NCBI GenBank assembly: GCA_031272895.1
Contig: JAISSW010000011.1
Location: 1-51,512 of the forward strand
Direction of reading: 5' to 3'
Length of the DNA: 51,512 nt
Source: Clostridium sp.
Lineage (GTDB): Bacteria; Bacillota; Clostridia; Oscillospirales; Acutalibacteraceae
The stretch's first letter is position 1; every line of letters starts with the position of its first letter. This document shows, piece by piece, positions 41,027-49,898 of this stretch. The notes under the pieces were generated by a model. It saw nothing but the letters and a program-made list of their open reading frames with translations, was not told where the DNA came from and searched no databases. Position numbers and translations under genes: made by a program.

Positions 41027-41716
41027 CTAACTCGCCGCCTTAAAGGCCGCGCAAAAATCCACCCACTTTCCAGCAGAAAAATCCGTTCGTCCTGCCGTAG
41101 TTCCCGCGTCGATATATCGAGCGAAGGTCACGTTGCCAGTGGGGTTAACTCTCATACGGAACATCGCGCCGTCTTGCGCAGGGCAGAGCACGCGCAGCGC
41201 CAAGGCGGGGCGGCAATTGGAGGGCAGCGTGAACATAACGGTTTCGGTGTTCGCGTCGCTATACGTGAATGTCCCCGTGACCGTTGCAAAACCTCTGAAA
41301 TACACATTGCCCATGCCGTCCCGTGTAACGGTCGGGGCATTGCTTGCGACGCTGTTATAGTTGGCAAATGTCAAGCCGTTGGTTGTAGAGTTCCATGATA
41401 ATACTGTGGTTGTGGGGGTTTTTATGGTTTGCTGCATATTTTGCAATGCCCAGTACAGCTGCCCATTGTGCAGCCGCAACAAGCCCAAAACATTGCCTTG
41501 CTCTATCCCCGTCCAGTATGGGGACGTGTCACAAAACGGCGAAAGCAATATTTGGTCTTCGCTGAGTGTTATTCCGCTCTCAAGCTGCACAGCTAATGGC
41601 GTTGTAGCAAGTACAGTCCCATACAATAAATCAGCGCCAAGAGGCTGCACCGATTTTGCGGCTTCAACAATCGCTTGCCGCAGCCTCTCGCCCATATCCC
41701 CGCTTGCGTTTGCCAT
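41027..41716 (-). CDS. DUF2577 (XkdR-like) protein fused to a tail-fibre-like domain
   Basis: A 229-residue protein. Residues 1-100 correspond to DUF2577, a tail protein of about 100 residues in PBSX-like phages. The rest (about 105-229) has strands ending FSAGKWVDFCAAFKAAS, with NVYFRGFATVTGTFTYSD and TLPSNCRPALALRV motifs as seen in C-terminal domains of phage fibres and tail-tip proteins. This fusion is not the usual form. The ATG at 41716 (GGAGG upstream) is preferred to the GTG 12 bp before it. Confidence 0.78.
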   Translation of the reverse strand: MANASGDMGERLRQAIVEAAKSVQPLGADLLYGTVLATTPLAVQLESGITLSEDQILLSPFCDTSPYWTGIEQGNVLGLLRLHNGQLYWALQNMQQTIKTPTTTVLSWNSTTNGLTFANYNSVASNAPTVTRDGMGNVYFRGFATVTGTFTYSDANTETVMFTLPSNCRPALALRVLCPAQDGAMFRMRVNPTGNVTFARYIDAGTTAGRTDFSAGKWVDFCAAFKAAS

Positions 41717-41730
41717 TTTTTCCTCCACCG

Positions 41731-42705
41731 TTAAACTATAAGCATGGTTAAGTCCATTGTGTGTTTGTCGCCCTCAAATTTGTGCGTGCATGAGCTTACC
41801 AGCGCACTTTTCAAGTAAGGTAATCCTTCATCACGCAGCGCGGCAAGGGCAAGCGTTAACCCGTTGCCTGCTCTTATTCGCCTGTCGCCCACGCAAGACA
41901 GCTTCAACGTGCGTTCCGGACGATTATGGATATAGAGCATTGCTTGCGCTCGCGCAACAATTTGAGCATAGTTGTACTTCTCATCAACCGTTTCAAAATA
42001 CTGCAGCTTGCCCCATTTTGCAATTGTGTCGCTGTCCTGCGCAATATAGACATCTCTCTTTTGTGTCGTTTCATTTTCCTGCGATATCTTGACCACGTTT
42101 GCTGTTTCGCCGTCAATGCTGCTCTCGTATGTGTAGCCCGTCAGCAATGATTTTTCGCCGATTATTAGGTTGGTTATCATCTTCTCGGCGTTAACGTGCT
42201 CCAATACCCCGAAATTGTCGCGCAGGAAAAATAATTGTATGTTGTTAGCAAGAGTGTCGTCCAGCGCGTCGGCAATCATTTCGTAGTAGCTTTTTCCATC
42301 GTGGACCCTTGCCGCCGTCTTATATGCGCTTGGGTGTACCACCTTGTAAGTAAGTCCTTGCTCACTGCAGATTTTTTCAAAAATCTCGCTGCTTGTCATT
42401 GCGGACAAATTCGCAAAATCCTTGTATTGCAAGTACCGCAGCTGGTCGTAAGCGGTAATCTTAATCTGTCGGCTTTCGTCTCGCTCGCGCTTAAACACCC
42501 GACCCGTAAACAGCCCGTCGCCATCAATCAGTACCGCAATCTTTGCACCCTCGTCAACACGGTATCCGCTATCCTCCACACAGCTCAGCGATAGCTTCCC
42601 CGGCTGGTCGAAGAGCTCCGTCGTCCATTCGATGGAGGAGCAAAATTGCGAAATATCCACCGGGCGCGACATTGTTGCGGACTGCATAAGCACCGTTGCC
42701 TTCAA
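41731..42705 (-). CDS. XkdQ-like baseplate hub protein
   Basis: A 324-residue protein of the XkdQ/YqbQ family, related in role to gpD of P2 and to T4 gp27: the hub that holds the spike. Its N-terminal beta region shows SSIEWTTELFDQPGKLSLSC near 26-45 and the middle has SEIFEKICSEQGLTYKV near 105-121. The end (SALVSSCTHKFEGDKHTMDLTMLIV) is the usual one. It overlaps the XkdP-like gene by four bases. Confidence 0.9.
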   Translation of the reverse strand: MKATVLMQSATMSRPVDISQFCSSIEWTTELFDQPGKLSLSCVEDSGYRVDEGAKIAVLIDGDGLFTGRVFKRERDESRQIKITAYDQLRYLQYKDFANLSAMTSSEIFEKICSEQGLTYKVVHPSAYKTAARVHDGKSYYEMIADALDDTLANNIQLFFLRDNFGVLEHVNAEKMITNLIIGEKSLLTGYTYESSIDGETANVVKISQENETTQKRDVYIAQDSDTIAKWGKLQYFETVDEKYNYAQIVARAQAMLYIHNRPERTLKLSCVGDRRIRAGNGLTLALAALRDEGLPYLKSALVSSCTHKFEGDKHTMDLTMLIV

Positions 42706-43397
42706 GCCAATTTCACCGCCTTATCCTCAACCCAGCCAAGGTAAGCCCCCGCAGGAGTGACAATGTGCCACGGGCATTTTGCCCCCATAGCCTGCAGGTT
42801 TATTTTACCCTTGTAGTTCTTCAGCGTTTTGCCCGCGCCGTTCTTTCGGCTCGTCTTATAGAGCGTGCCGCTGACGACTACATTCGACCCGACAGCCACC
42901 TTAGCAGACGTATTTGTCCGTGCAGTTGTTTGCGTTTTTGTTGCTGTCTTTTTGCCGCTCGAGGATGATGTTTTAATGGCAATTTGCTGCACGGTCATGG
43001 GGACATACTCCTTAAGCGTCATAACGTAGCTGACGTCCTCCGTCCCGCCCTCACGGACGTAGCTGAAAGCCTCCAATGTCACCGTCATATCAATACTGTA
43101 TTCCGCGCAGATTAACCGTCCGGCTTGCAAGCTGCTTTGCCAACCCTCAAAGAAGCTTATATACCACTTCGGCATATGAAAATATGAGTTTTTTGCGTTA
43201 TAGCTGTCCTGCTCATATCGTGGGAATTCGCCGTCAAGCGGAATAGTGCGCAGCTTGGGGCGCTGTATGATTGTGCGTTCACCATATCCAACGATGTTCA
43301 CGCTTTGGTTGTCGCCCTCGCGAGCACACTCTATCTGCGCGGGGTTTACCGGCAATTTGCATTTTTTACCGTTGGCGTAGATATAAATATTTACCAT
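42702..43397 (-). CDS. XkdP-like tail protein with C-terminal SH3-like domain
   Basis: A 231-residue tail protein. Residues 1-140 match the XkdP family (IYIYANGKKCKLPVNP at the start, then PKLRTIPLDGEFP and FEGWQ). In PBSX the end is a LysM module. Here a Lys/Thr/Ser-rich linker (about 143-165) leads to a small SH3-like domain ending HIVTPAGAYLGWVEDKAVKLA. Such an end could touch the cell wall or other hub proteins. It is placed between tape measure and hub as in PBSX. Confidence 0.85.
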   Translation of the reverse strand: MVNIYIYANGKKCKLPVNPAQIECAREGDNQSVNIVGYGERTIIQRPKLRTIPLDGEFPRYEQDSYNAKNSYFHMPKWYISFFEGWQSSLQAGRLICAEYSIDMTVTLEAFSYVREGGTEDVSYVMTLKEYVPMTVQQIAIKTSSSSGKKTATKTQTTARTNTSAKVAVGSNVVVSGTLYKTSRKNGAGKTLKNYKGKINLQAMGAKCPWHIVTPAGAYLGWVEDKAVKLA

Positions 43398-43401
43398 ATC
43401 A

Positions 43402-45438
43402 TCACCTCAACGCAGACGCAAGCGCCTGCTCAACACTCGTCACGAGATAATCCCCCACTCCGTCGGGGTTAACCTGGTTCACGTCGCCAAAGGTGGCGTT
43501 GAACATCGGGCGCAGCGTTGTTATCTTGTTGACGAGCTTGATTGTGCCCATGTCACGCAGATACTTCAAATCTTCTTCGCTTATGCTCACGTCGCCCGTC
43601 ACTGACGTTGATACCGGGTCCTCGTCGGTTCCTGCGGGCGTAGTTCCGCCTGTCAAGCCGTTCTTGGCGTTTTCGAGGCTCTCTTTGCCCTTGTCGATTT
43701 TTTCGTTCATCCAGTCGCTAACCTTGCCCGCCCATTCGGAGCCAATTGCTTGCCCCTCAGCGAATGCGGCGTTCGCGTCCACATACTCCTTTTTCACGGG
43801 TTCCGTTCCTACCCAATCATTCAGCTTCGTGGACACTGTGCCTATAATGTCAGCTGTGTGCGTGCCGGCAAGCGCGTCAAAGGCGGTCAGCATTGGCTTA
43901 AGCATTTTCAGAATACTCTCTATCGTATCCCGGCAAAATGACTTAATGTTATACCATACCGTATTCCACGCGTTTTCAATCAGTATTCCGGCGTTTTGGA
44001 TTTGAGCTCCAAGCCAAAATACCGCGCCCACGACAGCACCGACGGCTGCCATAGCGGCGTCCTTGAACTGAGTGAACAGAGCAACAAACCCGGCGGCAAG
44101 CACCAGTATCGCGCCGATAACCCAACCCACAGGCCCCAGCACACCGCCAAGCCAAACCATGAGCAACGCGGCGGTCAGCACCATGCACACGGTCCTACCC
44201 ACAGCTCCGAGCTTATCCCAAAAAGCAATCAGCACCACAAATATAGCAATCCCCAGCATGAGCGAGCCCCACGTTAGCAGGATTTGCGCATTGGCCACCA
44301 TCCACCCTGCGGCCGCTTTTATACCAGCCTTGAAATGCTCCCAGCCGACTATAATAGCGGCTACCTTTGACAGTAGTAGCTCACTGGCATTTTTCTTCAG
44401 GGCGACGTTATACACTCCCCAACCGATAGCAGCTATAGCACCGGCACCGGCAAGGACTATACCGATTCTCCTGGCGTTCGTGTAAATCCAAGACATGGTC
44501 GAGCCTATGCTTTCTAATACCGCCTGAATCTTTTCTGCTCCGCCGCCGTTCATCCATTCGTTGAATTTGTCGATAAGCGGCTGTGCGGCTTGCTTGGCTT
44601 TGTCAATGCCCAACGCCCATGCTTGCGCGAATGTTATGGGCATTTTTTGGAAAGCTGCGTCAATGTCGTCGCTGCCGTCAATCATTGCTTTCTTGACTTC
44701 TGCGGCAGTTATCTTTCCCTCGGTGCTGAGCTTTTTTAAGTCGCCAATGGATTTCCCCATGCTTTTGGCGATGGCTTGTGCAACAAGCGGCGCGTTCTCC
44801 ATGATTGAACGGAATTCGTCGCCTTGCAGCCTGCCGCTGCCCATAGCCTGCACCAACTGCCGTGAAGCCGCTTGTGCGCTTTGGGTGTCGGAGCCGCCAA
44901 CGATAAATCCTTTTTGCAGCGTCGAGGCAAACTTTGTTATGTCCGCTATGTTGCCGTTAAAGGTTTCTTTTGCCTGTACACCCAATTTGCCGATAATGTC
45001 CGCCATCTCGGTGAACGGAGTACGCGCCTCGGCGGCGGCGGCTCGAATGTCATTCAGGGTTGACGGCACAAGCTCAGCATTGCTGACGACCAGGTTTATA
45101 CGCGCGGAAATGTTGGTAAACTCGTCGGCAATGTCAGCTCCTGCCTTGAACAGGGCAAAGCCTTGACGAGCAAGGCTTATCGCGGCGTTCAATCCTATCA
45201 GCTTCAAGGACAGATTGGAACAGCTTATTTTGTTTTTTGTTGCTTGCTCATCCGCGTCTTTTAGCCCCGCGAATAAATTTATCAGCGGTTTTTTCGCGTT
45301 GGCCGTAGAAGCGTTTGTCCTGTTTATTGCCGATTCAAAGCCAACAGCTTTTCCCGTAAAGACAGACAAGTTGTTGCCGAGCTTTTCAAGCGCAGGTGTC
45401 ATGCCGTCTTCAAGCACTATTGAGTTTCGGACTTCCAT
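43402..45438 (-). CDS. Tail tape measure protein
   Basis: A 678-residue protein. Residues about 60-250 contain the tape-measure N-terminal domain (ASRQLVQAMGSGRLQGDEFRSIMENAP near 184-210, then GKITAAEVKKAM). The middle has several hydrophobic segments (about 320-475) as in proteins that cross the host membrane during injection. Length sets tail length; about 0.15 nm per residue would give a tail near 100 nm. It follows the chaperone gene in the conserved order. Ribosome site AAAGGCGGCAAT is moderate. Confidence 0.93.
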   Translation of the reverse strand: MEVRNSIVLEDGMTPALEKLGNNLSVFTGKAVGFESAINRTNASTANAKKPLINLFAGLKDADEQATKNKISCSNLSLKLIGLNAAISLARQGFALFKAGADIADEFTNISARINLVVSNAELVPSTLNDIRAAAAEARTPFTEMADIIGKLGVQAKETFNGNIADITKFASTLQKGFIVGGSDTQSAQAASRQLVQAMGSGRLQGDEFRSIMENAPLVAQAIAKSMGKSIGDLKKLSTEGKITAAEVKKAMIDGSDDIDAAFQKMPITFAQAWALGIDKAKQAAQPLIDKFNEWMNGGGAEKIQAVLESIGSTMSWIYTNARRIGIVLAGAGAIAAIGWGVYNVALKKNASELLLSKVAAIIVGWEHFKAGIKAAAGWMVANAQILLTWGSLMLGIAIFVVLIAFWDKLGAVGRTVCMVLTAALLMVWLGGVLGPVGWVIGAILVLAAGFVALFTQFKDAAMAAVGAVVGAVFWLGAQIQNAGILIENAWNTVWYNIKSFCRDTIESILKMLKPMLTAFDALAGTHTADIIGTVSTKLNDWVGTEPVKKEYVDANAAFAEGQAIGSEWAGKVSDWMNEKIDKGKESLENAKNGLTGGTTPAGTDEDPVSTSVTGDVSISEEDLKYLRDMGTIKLVNKITTLRPMFNATFGDVNQVNPDGVGDYLVTSVEQALASALR

Positions 45439-45458
45439 ATTGCCGCCTTTCCGTTTGC

Positions 45459-46123
45459 TTAAATCTTCAGCTTGTCGGCTTGCTTACGGTTATTTTCCAT
45501 TTCCTTGGAAATAAACGCGAGCATAGTCGCGAATTCAAGGTAATCAAGCTTGAGTATTTCGCTTGGAAATTTCCCATGCTCCGTCCAAGCATAGTACAGC
45601 AAGGACAGTATTGCGTTGTCCTTGCTGCCGATTAGTTTTTTATTGCTGTGATGTCACCGTCAAGCGTAGTGGTGAAGCCGCTGAGAGCAAGTATCTCGGC
45701 ATAGATAGACGAGATTTCTCCGCCAAGGCGGAATGACTTATAAAGCAGCTCTATTGGCGTTGCACAATTGCTTTTTTCGAGCAGCTGCACATCGTTCATG
45801 CACGGACTTACAAGACCCAGCAGGCAGATTGTTTCTTCAAGCCCGTCAATGTTTACATCGCCTTTTTTGTTTTTATTTTTTTTCCTTGCGTCAATTACCT
45901 CTCGCCGGCTGAGCGCGCGAATACGCACGGGACACTTGGCGCGGATAAACCTGTCAGACGGATAGAAATCCTGCTCCGCAAACTCGTCGGGAATATCGCC
46001 CAAAATCAGGTCCTCAAGCGTCATCGTTGGGGCTTCCGTTCCGACTTCCTCCTTTGGTGTCGCCACAGCCGCAACGAAGTCGGTTGTGTTTGCGGGGGTA
46101 TCTGTAATAATGCGAGCTTCCAT
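45459..46123 (-). CDS. Tail assembly chaperone, frameshifted long form (XkdN-GT-like)
   Basis: If ribosomes slip back one base at A AAA AAC (45641-45635), the chaperone continues past its own stop for 58 more codons, LIGSKDNAIL through KQADKLKI, ending at the TAA at 45461-45459. That region is otherwise an unexplained gap between chaperone and tape measure genes. It has no start codon after its in-frame upstream TGA and no ribosome site of its own. The predicted long product is about 220 residues. The sequence of the extension is a helical, charged protein like the T part of lambda GT. This follows the conserved design of phage tail chaperones. Confidence 0.78.
45632..46123 (-). CDS. Tail assembly chaperone, short form (XkdN-like)
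   Basis: A 163-residue XkdN-like protein. ADRFIRAKCPVRIRALSRREVIDARKKNKNKKGDVNIDGLE is its central region (FYPSDRFIRAKCPVRI near 53-68). The last sense codons are GCA ATA AAA AAC before TAA. The slippery heptamer sits exactly at the end. Chaperones of this kind coat the tape measure before tube assembly and are not part of the virion. Ribosome site AAGGAG, nine bases before the ATG. Confidence 0.88.
   Translation of the reverse strand: MEARIITDTPANTTDFVAAVATPKEEVGTEAPTMTLEDLILGDIPDEFAEQDFYPSDRFIRAKCPVRIRALSRREVIDARKKNKNKKGDVNIDGLEETICLLGLVSPCMNDVQLLEKSNCATPIELLYKSFRLGGEISSIYAEILALSGFTTTLDGDITAIKN
45635..45641 (-). promoter_or_regulatory. Programmed -1 frameshift site A AAA AAC
   Basis: On the minus strand the bases 45641-45635 read A AAA AAC in the zero frame, the classic X XXY YYZ heptamer, with the TAA stop directly after. 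Slippage gives AAA AAA then CTA ATC GGC. No strong downstream stem was identified by eye; the adjacent stop codon may aid the slip. Confidence 0.8.
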
Positions 46124-46177
46124 TGTTTTTTTCTCCTTTTTGTGTGTTAAATAAGGGGCGCATATGCGCCCCCGTTA

Positions 46178-46621
46178 TCAGAATGTTTTCAGCAGCTTTG
46201 CGCTGTTGTAGCTGAATTCAAGGCTTTCCTCCAGCTCATCTGCGCTCCAGTCGATTGACGAGAGAGAAGAACTTTTAGGATAGCAGCCGTAGAACGCCTT
46301 TTGCTCTACCTTTCCGTTTGGTAGCGTGGTTGTGCGTGTAAACGTCAGCTGCGGCATTTTTCCGGTGCTTTCGTAATCCGCAATCAACTTGAGGAACACG
46401 CTTGTAACATGAAAGATTGTCGCTTTAATGGTTGACGCCTCAATGCCGACAATCTTGGTCTGCTCCCGCACGAAGCCGGCAACTCGTCGGCTGACCTGTT
46501 TTACGCTCTCGCTTTCCTCGATTTTGGAGCAGTACATCAAATCTTCTACTTTGCCGTTAATAACGGCGGTTGCAACCGAGGATACGCCGCTTGGCGTCGC
46601 TGTGTAGTCAAGCTTACCCAT
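46178..46621 (-). CDS. Tail tube protein (XkdM-like)
   Basis: A 147-residue protein of the phage tail tube family of contractile tails. It carries the compact, beta-rich core with TTTLPNGKVEQKAFYGCYPKSSS near residues 98-120, where tube proteins interact head to tail. It lies just after the sheath gene as in PBSX. Ribosome site AAGGAGGTAAAAC precedes the ATG. Confidence 0.88.
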   Translation of the reverse strand: MGKLDYTATPSGVSSVATAVINGKVEDLMYCSKIEESESVKQVSRRVAGFVREQTKIVGIEASTIKATIFHVTSVFLKLIADYESTGKMPQLTFTRTTTLPNGKVEQKAFYGCYPKSSSLSSIDWSADELEESLEFSYNSAKLLKTF

Positions 46622-46632
46622 GTTTTACCTCC

Positions 46633-47973
46633 TTATGACAAATTAACCGTAACATACAATTTTTCCATTGCGTCTATAGGACGCACGGCCAATTGCAGCA
46701 CAACATCCTCGAGCGATAAGCCTTCGTATATCTGCACATCGGTTTCTGCGTCGAATTCTTGTATTGCTCCGGCGTTTTGAGCGCTTTGCAGGATTTCTAC
46801 TACCGCAGCGAGCAGAACACCGCGCGAAGCCTCATCGTTGTTCGCGTAACCCTGAAAGCCTGTTTCGAATACGGTTCTTATTTGCGTGCAGATGTCGCCG
46901 AGAATGCGCAAAATGCGGTTCTTGTTGAAGCCAACCGGGTGTTCCGCTGTAAAGCTCGTCAGGCTATTTATGTCCTGCACAACTGAAACCGCGCCGTCAA
47001 TGCGTTTCGCAAACACGAATTCGCCGGACATGAGCGCAGCGTCAATTTCATTGGGTGTCAACGTAGTAGAAATATCGACTGCCCCGCTTAGTATACGGTT
47101 GGTATTGCTTTGCGGGACTACCGCCCCGGCGCTCATTGCGGTGACCGCGCATACCAGCACCGTACTGCTGCACACCGTGCCGTCGGCGAGCGTGTAGCTT
47201 TGGGGCATAACGTTGATAATGCCCTCGTAGTCTACCGCCCCGCCGTTTAGCACGACCGCCTGTACATATTTGCGCAGATTGTCGCGGCAATTGCGGACGA
47301 AGTCCTTGAACAGCGCGGCAATCGCACCTTCGGACGATGGCACGGCAAGCACAGCAAAGTCCGTCACCGTGAGCAGGCTTATCAGCTCCTCCGCGTTCTG
47401 AGTGCTTAGAGCGGGCGACCCATCTGTGCCGCCGGTAAGGGCTTGCGCAGCCGCTTCGGCAAGTGCCGCAGGAGTATCGCCAATTGTAGGGGTGAACCAG
47501 TCGTTTGCGGCAAGCTCGCTCCAATCGGCGATTGTTTGCGTATCTTGCAACGTGTCACGGTAGTATGTTTGGACATCATACCCGCCCAAGGGGTTTGCCT
47601 TAACGGCTACGCTTATGTTGTTCCCCGCAGAGCCGACATATTTTGCCGTTAGTATCACACCTGTGGCAAGAGAGAGCGTGGCGGCGGCTGCGGTTGACGT
47701 GTCTGCCACGCGATAGAGCAGCAGCTCATAGCAATACTTAAACGCTTCTTGCACGCACAGCGCCGATTCGCTCGTGTCACCAAGCATTATTCCTATCTGT
47801 GCCGTCTTTTTGCCGCGCAAATAGTCTTCCGCCGTGATTGATATGAGCGTGCCTGTTGCACCCCAAGGCAGAGCGACAGGCAACACGGCAATGCCGCTGC
47901 TCCCGCTCGCCGTGTTGTTCATCGACGCGCCCGCAAATTCAAAGTACGCGCCCGGTCTGATTTTTGCTTGCAT
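46633..47973 (-). CDS. Tail sheath protein (XkdK-like)
   Basis: A 446-residue contractile sheath subunit. The N-terminus KIRPGAYFEFAGAS and ITAEDYLRG are typical of XkdK-like sheaths. The inner domain (about 90-210) is inserted, and the last 130 residues (NEIDAALMSGEFVFAKRIDGAVSVVQDINSLTSF near 318-350) form the conserved core that joins neighbouring subunits. It identifies the virus as a myovirus-type or contractile tailocin-type particle. The start codon overlaps the previous stop (TAATG). Confidence 0.95.
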   Translation of the reverse strand: MQAKIRPGAYFEFAGASMNNTASGSSGIAVLPVALPWGATGTLISITAEDYLRGKKTAQIGIMLGDTSESALCVQEAFKYCYELLLYRVADTSTAAAATLSLATGVILTAKYVGSAGNNISVAVKANPLGGYDVQTYYRDTLQDTQTIADWSELAANDWFTPTIGDTPAALAEAAAQALTGGTDGSPALSTQNAEELISLLTVTDFAVLAVPSSEGAIAALFKDFVRNCRDNLRKYVQAVVLNGGAVDYEGIINVMPQSYTLADGTVCSSTVLVCAVTAMSAGAVVPQSNTNRILSGAVDISTTLTPNEIDAALMSGEFVFAKRIDGAVSVVQDINSLTSFTAEHPVGFNKNRILRILGDICTQIRTVFETGFQGYANNDEASRGVLLAAVVEILQSAQNAGAIQEFDAETDVQIYEGLSLEDVVLQLAVRPIDAMEKLYVTVNLS

Positions 47974-48419
47974 TATGTTACCTCCGTACTAATTGTTCCC
48001 ATTTTGGGAGAATCCTCCGCGTAATGCGCCCAGACGACGTATTCCGCGCTTATTGTTAATGTCCCGAGCGACACGCTCGATTCCATGTGCCTTGCTCGTG
48101 GCTGTAACACATTATTGTTGTCGATAACCTTTTGCAGGTTCTGCAGCGCAAGATTTAACTTCTCCGCAACTTCATTTGCGCGGGCGCTTTTTCTTCCTGC
48201 ATTTGGCGCTTGCTCAAATTGCGTTTCGGTATCCAGCGCCCACCATTGCCCGTTAAAGGTCGTCGCTAATGGTGTTATCCTCCGCACTCTAATCCATACG
48301 GCTTCAGCGGCGACGTTTTGCGTTTGCTTCTCCGTGTAGATTGTCATTTCGGGGTATACGGTTTTTATCGCCGCCGCCATTGATGTGAGCACCATACTCG
48401 TTACGTTGTCCATAATCAT
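47973..48419 (-). CDS. Tail completion/terminator protein (XkdJ-place)
   Basis: A 148-residue protein between the HK97 gp10-like and sheath genes. It resembles the small tail-terminator proteins at this place in PBSX-like phages (helix at start, then beta strands with MTIYTEKQTQNVAAEAVWIRVRRI). It would cap the tube at the head side. The ATG at 48419 overlaps the previous gene by four bases; a second ATG two codons later is possible. Confidence 0.72.
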   Translation of the reverse strand: MIMDNVTSMVLTSMAAAIKTVYPEMTIYTEKQTQNVAAEAVWIRVRRITPLATTFNGQWWALDTETQFEQAPNAGRKSARANEVAEKLNLALQNLQKVIDNNNVLQPRARHMESSVSLGTLTISAEYVVWAHYAEDSPKMGTISTEVT

Positions 48420-48832
48420 GCCGAACCACCGCCTAAATGCTTTCGCAAGAATCTTTCACTTTTCGCTTTTAGCCTTTCGGCAATGTACGGCTCTTGCTCC
48501 GCCATTGCGTCACGTCCCATGTGTCGCCCCGCTATTGGCGGCGGCTTATGATTACTCCGACGATGACCATGTTCGACATAGAACGCATATTCCGCGTCGT
48601 TGTAAACATCAATGCTCATCTTTTTGCCGCTTGTTTTTACGCTGTCCATGTGCCACGAGGCTTTCAGGTGCCCGGTAGCAACAGGCGTCTTCTTTGTCGC
48701 GCTGTTTTGGACAAGTATGGCTTGCTCGCGCAGGAAGTTACACGCAAAATCGTCGACAGCTTGTCTTGCCGCGACTGTTGAGCCAAGCATTCTCTGCATA
48801 TTCTCACGGTCGAGTTTGAAGTTTATGCCCAT
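48416..48832 (-). CDS. HK97 gp10-like head-tail protein (XkdI-like)
   Basis: A 138-residue protein of the HK97 gp10/XkdI family. The motif ATKKTPVATGHLKASWHM near residues 45-62 (TPVxTGxLKxSW) and AEYAFYVEHGHR near 80-91 are diagnostic. It contributes to the tail completion or head-tail joint. It overlaps the previous gene by ten bases. Confidence 0.9.
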   Translation of the reverse strand: MGINFKLDRENMQRMLGSTVAARQAVDDFACNFLREQAILVQNSATKKTPVATGHLKASWHMDSVKTSGKKMSIDVYNDAEYAFYVEHGHRRSNHKPPPIAGRHMGRDAMAEQEPYIAERLKAKSERFLRKHLGGGSA

Positions 48833-49188
48833 TTCGCTTGCTCCACTATCAGTTCTGCGTGTCCGCTGTAATGCGCCGGAGCACCGGCATAACCTGTGAT
48901 AGTCTGCCGCTCCTCGTCGCCAATGCGTCGCGTCAGCGTGAGGAAATCTCCGGCGCGCAGGTCGAAATCAGGTGAGCAGAATACTTGCACTTGCCGTTGT
49001 ATCTGCTCGCCTGTTTCTGTTTCTATCGGGACGTCAATAGTTTTGTAGCTTATGCGGCACGGCACGTCCGTAAGTGAGGCTACAGCTTGTAGGTCGTTCT
49101 GCGTCACATTTTCGTCAATGTCCTCCGCCGCTCGTTGCACGGTCATACGGTCGGTATAAAGCGTCGCCAAGATGTTAGCAATCGTCAT
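48823..49188 (-). CDS. Head-tail connector (XkdH/YqbH-like)
   Basis: A 121-residue beta-rich protein. VPCRISYKTIDVPIETETGEQIQRQVQVFCSPDFDLRAGDFLTL is summarised by PCRISYK near 40 and DFDLRAGD near 70; the layout matches the head-closure family of gpFII/XkdH-like small proteins. An ORF start 13 codons earlier lacks a ribosome site, whereas ATG 49188 has GGAGAG. It overlaps the previous gene by 14 bases. Confidence 0.75.
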   Translation of the reverse strand: MTIANILATLYTDRMTVQRAAEDIDENVTQNDLQAVASLTDVPCRISYKTIDVPIETETGEQIQRQVQVFCSPDFDLRAGDFLTLTRRIGDEERQTITGYAGAPAHYSGHAELIVEQAKWA

Positions 49189-49582
49189 AATCGTATACTC
49201 TCCTATGAGCGTTAAGACGCGCGGCATAACGAGCAGTGATTAAGTCCTCGCCATCGGACGAAACGACGCCACTCGTGATTGACGCCGATGTTTCGTACTC
49301 AATGGTGGTGTCGCCCTCAACGATTTTCTTTACCGCTCCCGTGGCGGAATCTCCGTTTGAAGTTGCAGCGTTAACGCGAAGCGCAAGAAGTCCTACAACA
49401 ATATCGCTCGCCATATCCGCCCAGACATATTTTAAGCGTCGCGGAAGATGTTTTTCGCGCTGCCGGTTGCAGTAAGCGCGTATACGCTGCTGAGCGTCGT
49501 CAACAGCTTGGCTCAGCAGCGTATAATCCTGCGTGATTGGCGCAAGACGGTAGCTGATAATGTTCAAGACTTCCTCGCGCAT
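49175..49582 (-). CDS. Head-tail adaptor (YqbG/DUF3199-like)
   Basis: A 135-residue helical protein. Its first half (LNIISYRLAPITQDYTLLSQAVDDAQQRIRAYCN) resembles gp6/YqbG head-tail connectors, and the second half has a charged helix-loop region with ARLNAHRRVYDYDDC at the end. Position after the capsid genes and before XkdH-like fits. A cysteine ends the chain. Confidence 0.72.
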   Translation of the reverse strand: MREEVLNIISYRLAPITQDYTLLSQAVDDAQQRIRAYCNRQREKHLPRRLKYVWADMASDIVVGLLALRVNAATSNGDSATGAVKKIVEGDTTIEYETSASITSGVVSSDGEDLITARYAARLNAHRRVYDYDDC

Positions 49583-49585
49583 GGC

Positions 49586-49888
49586 TTATTCCTCCTGCTG
49601 TTCCGCTTCCCGAATTGCCGTAATGATGTCCTCAGGTTTAGCGCCCGGTTTAACTGTCAAGCCCTTGTCCTGAGCAAGCTGTAACAGCTCTTTCTTTTTC
49701 AGCTTAAGCAGCTCGTCCTGCGGCTCTGTGTCTTCGTCTTCAAGAGTTTCGCCCTTGAAGCCTAAGGCGTCGAGCAACGCGGCGGTTCGCCGGTCTGTCA
49801 CCTCCGCAGCTCCGCCCTTGAAGTGGACAAGCACCTTGTTGTTTTCGCCGTCCCATACAATGCCTTGCCCCTTATACGTCTTCTTCAT
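49586..49888 (-). CDS. Small phage protein with SAP/HeH-like C-terminus
   Basis: A 100-residue protein. The N-terminal half is a small beta fold (KTYKGQGIVWDGENNKVLVHF). The second half is acidic (LEDEDTEPQDELLKLK) and ends in KKELLQLAQDKGLTVKPGAKPEDIITAI, a SAP/HeH-like helix-extension-helix pattern found in phage head proteins next to the capsid gene. Roles suggested for such proteins are head decoration or stabilisation. The long upstream part of the open frame lies antiparallel in the capsid gene's frame region and is not used; the ATG at 49888 has AAGGAG. Confidence 0.75.
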   Translation of the reverse strand: MKKTYKGQGIVWDGENNKVLVHFKGGAAEVTDRRTAALLDALGFKGETLEDEDTEPQDELLKLKKKELLQLAQDKGLTVKPGAKPEDIITAIREAEQQEE

Positions 49889-49898
49889 GACTTTCTCC

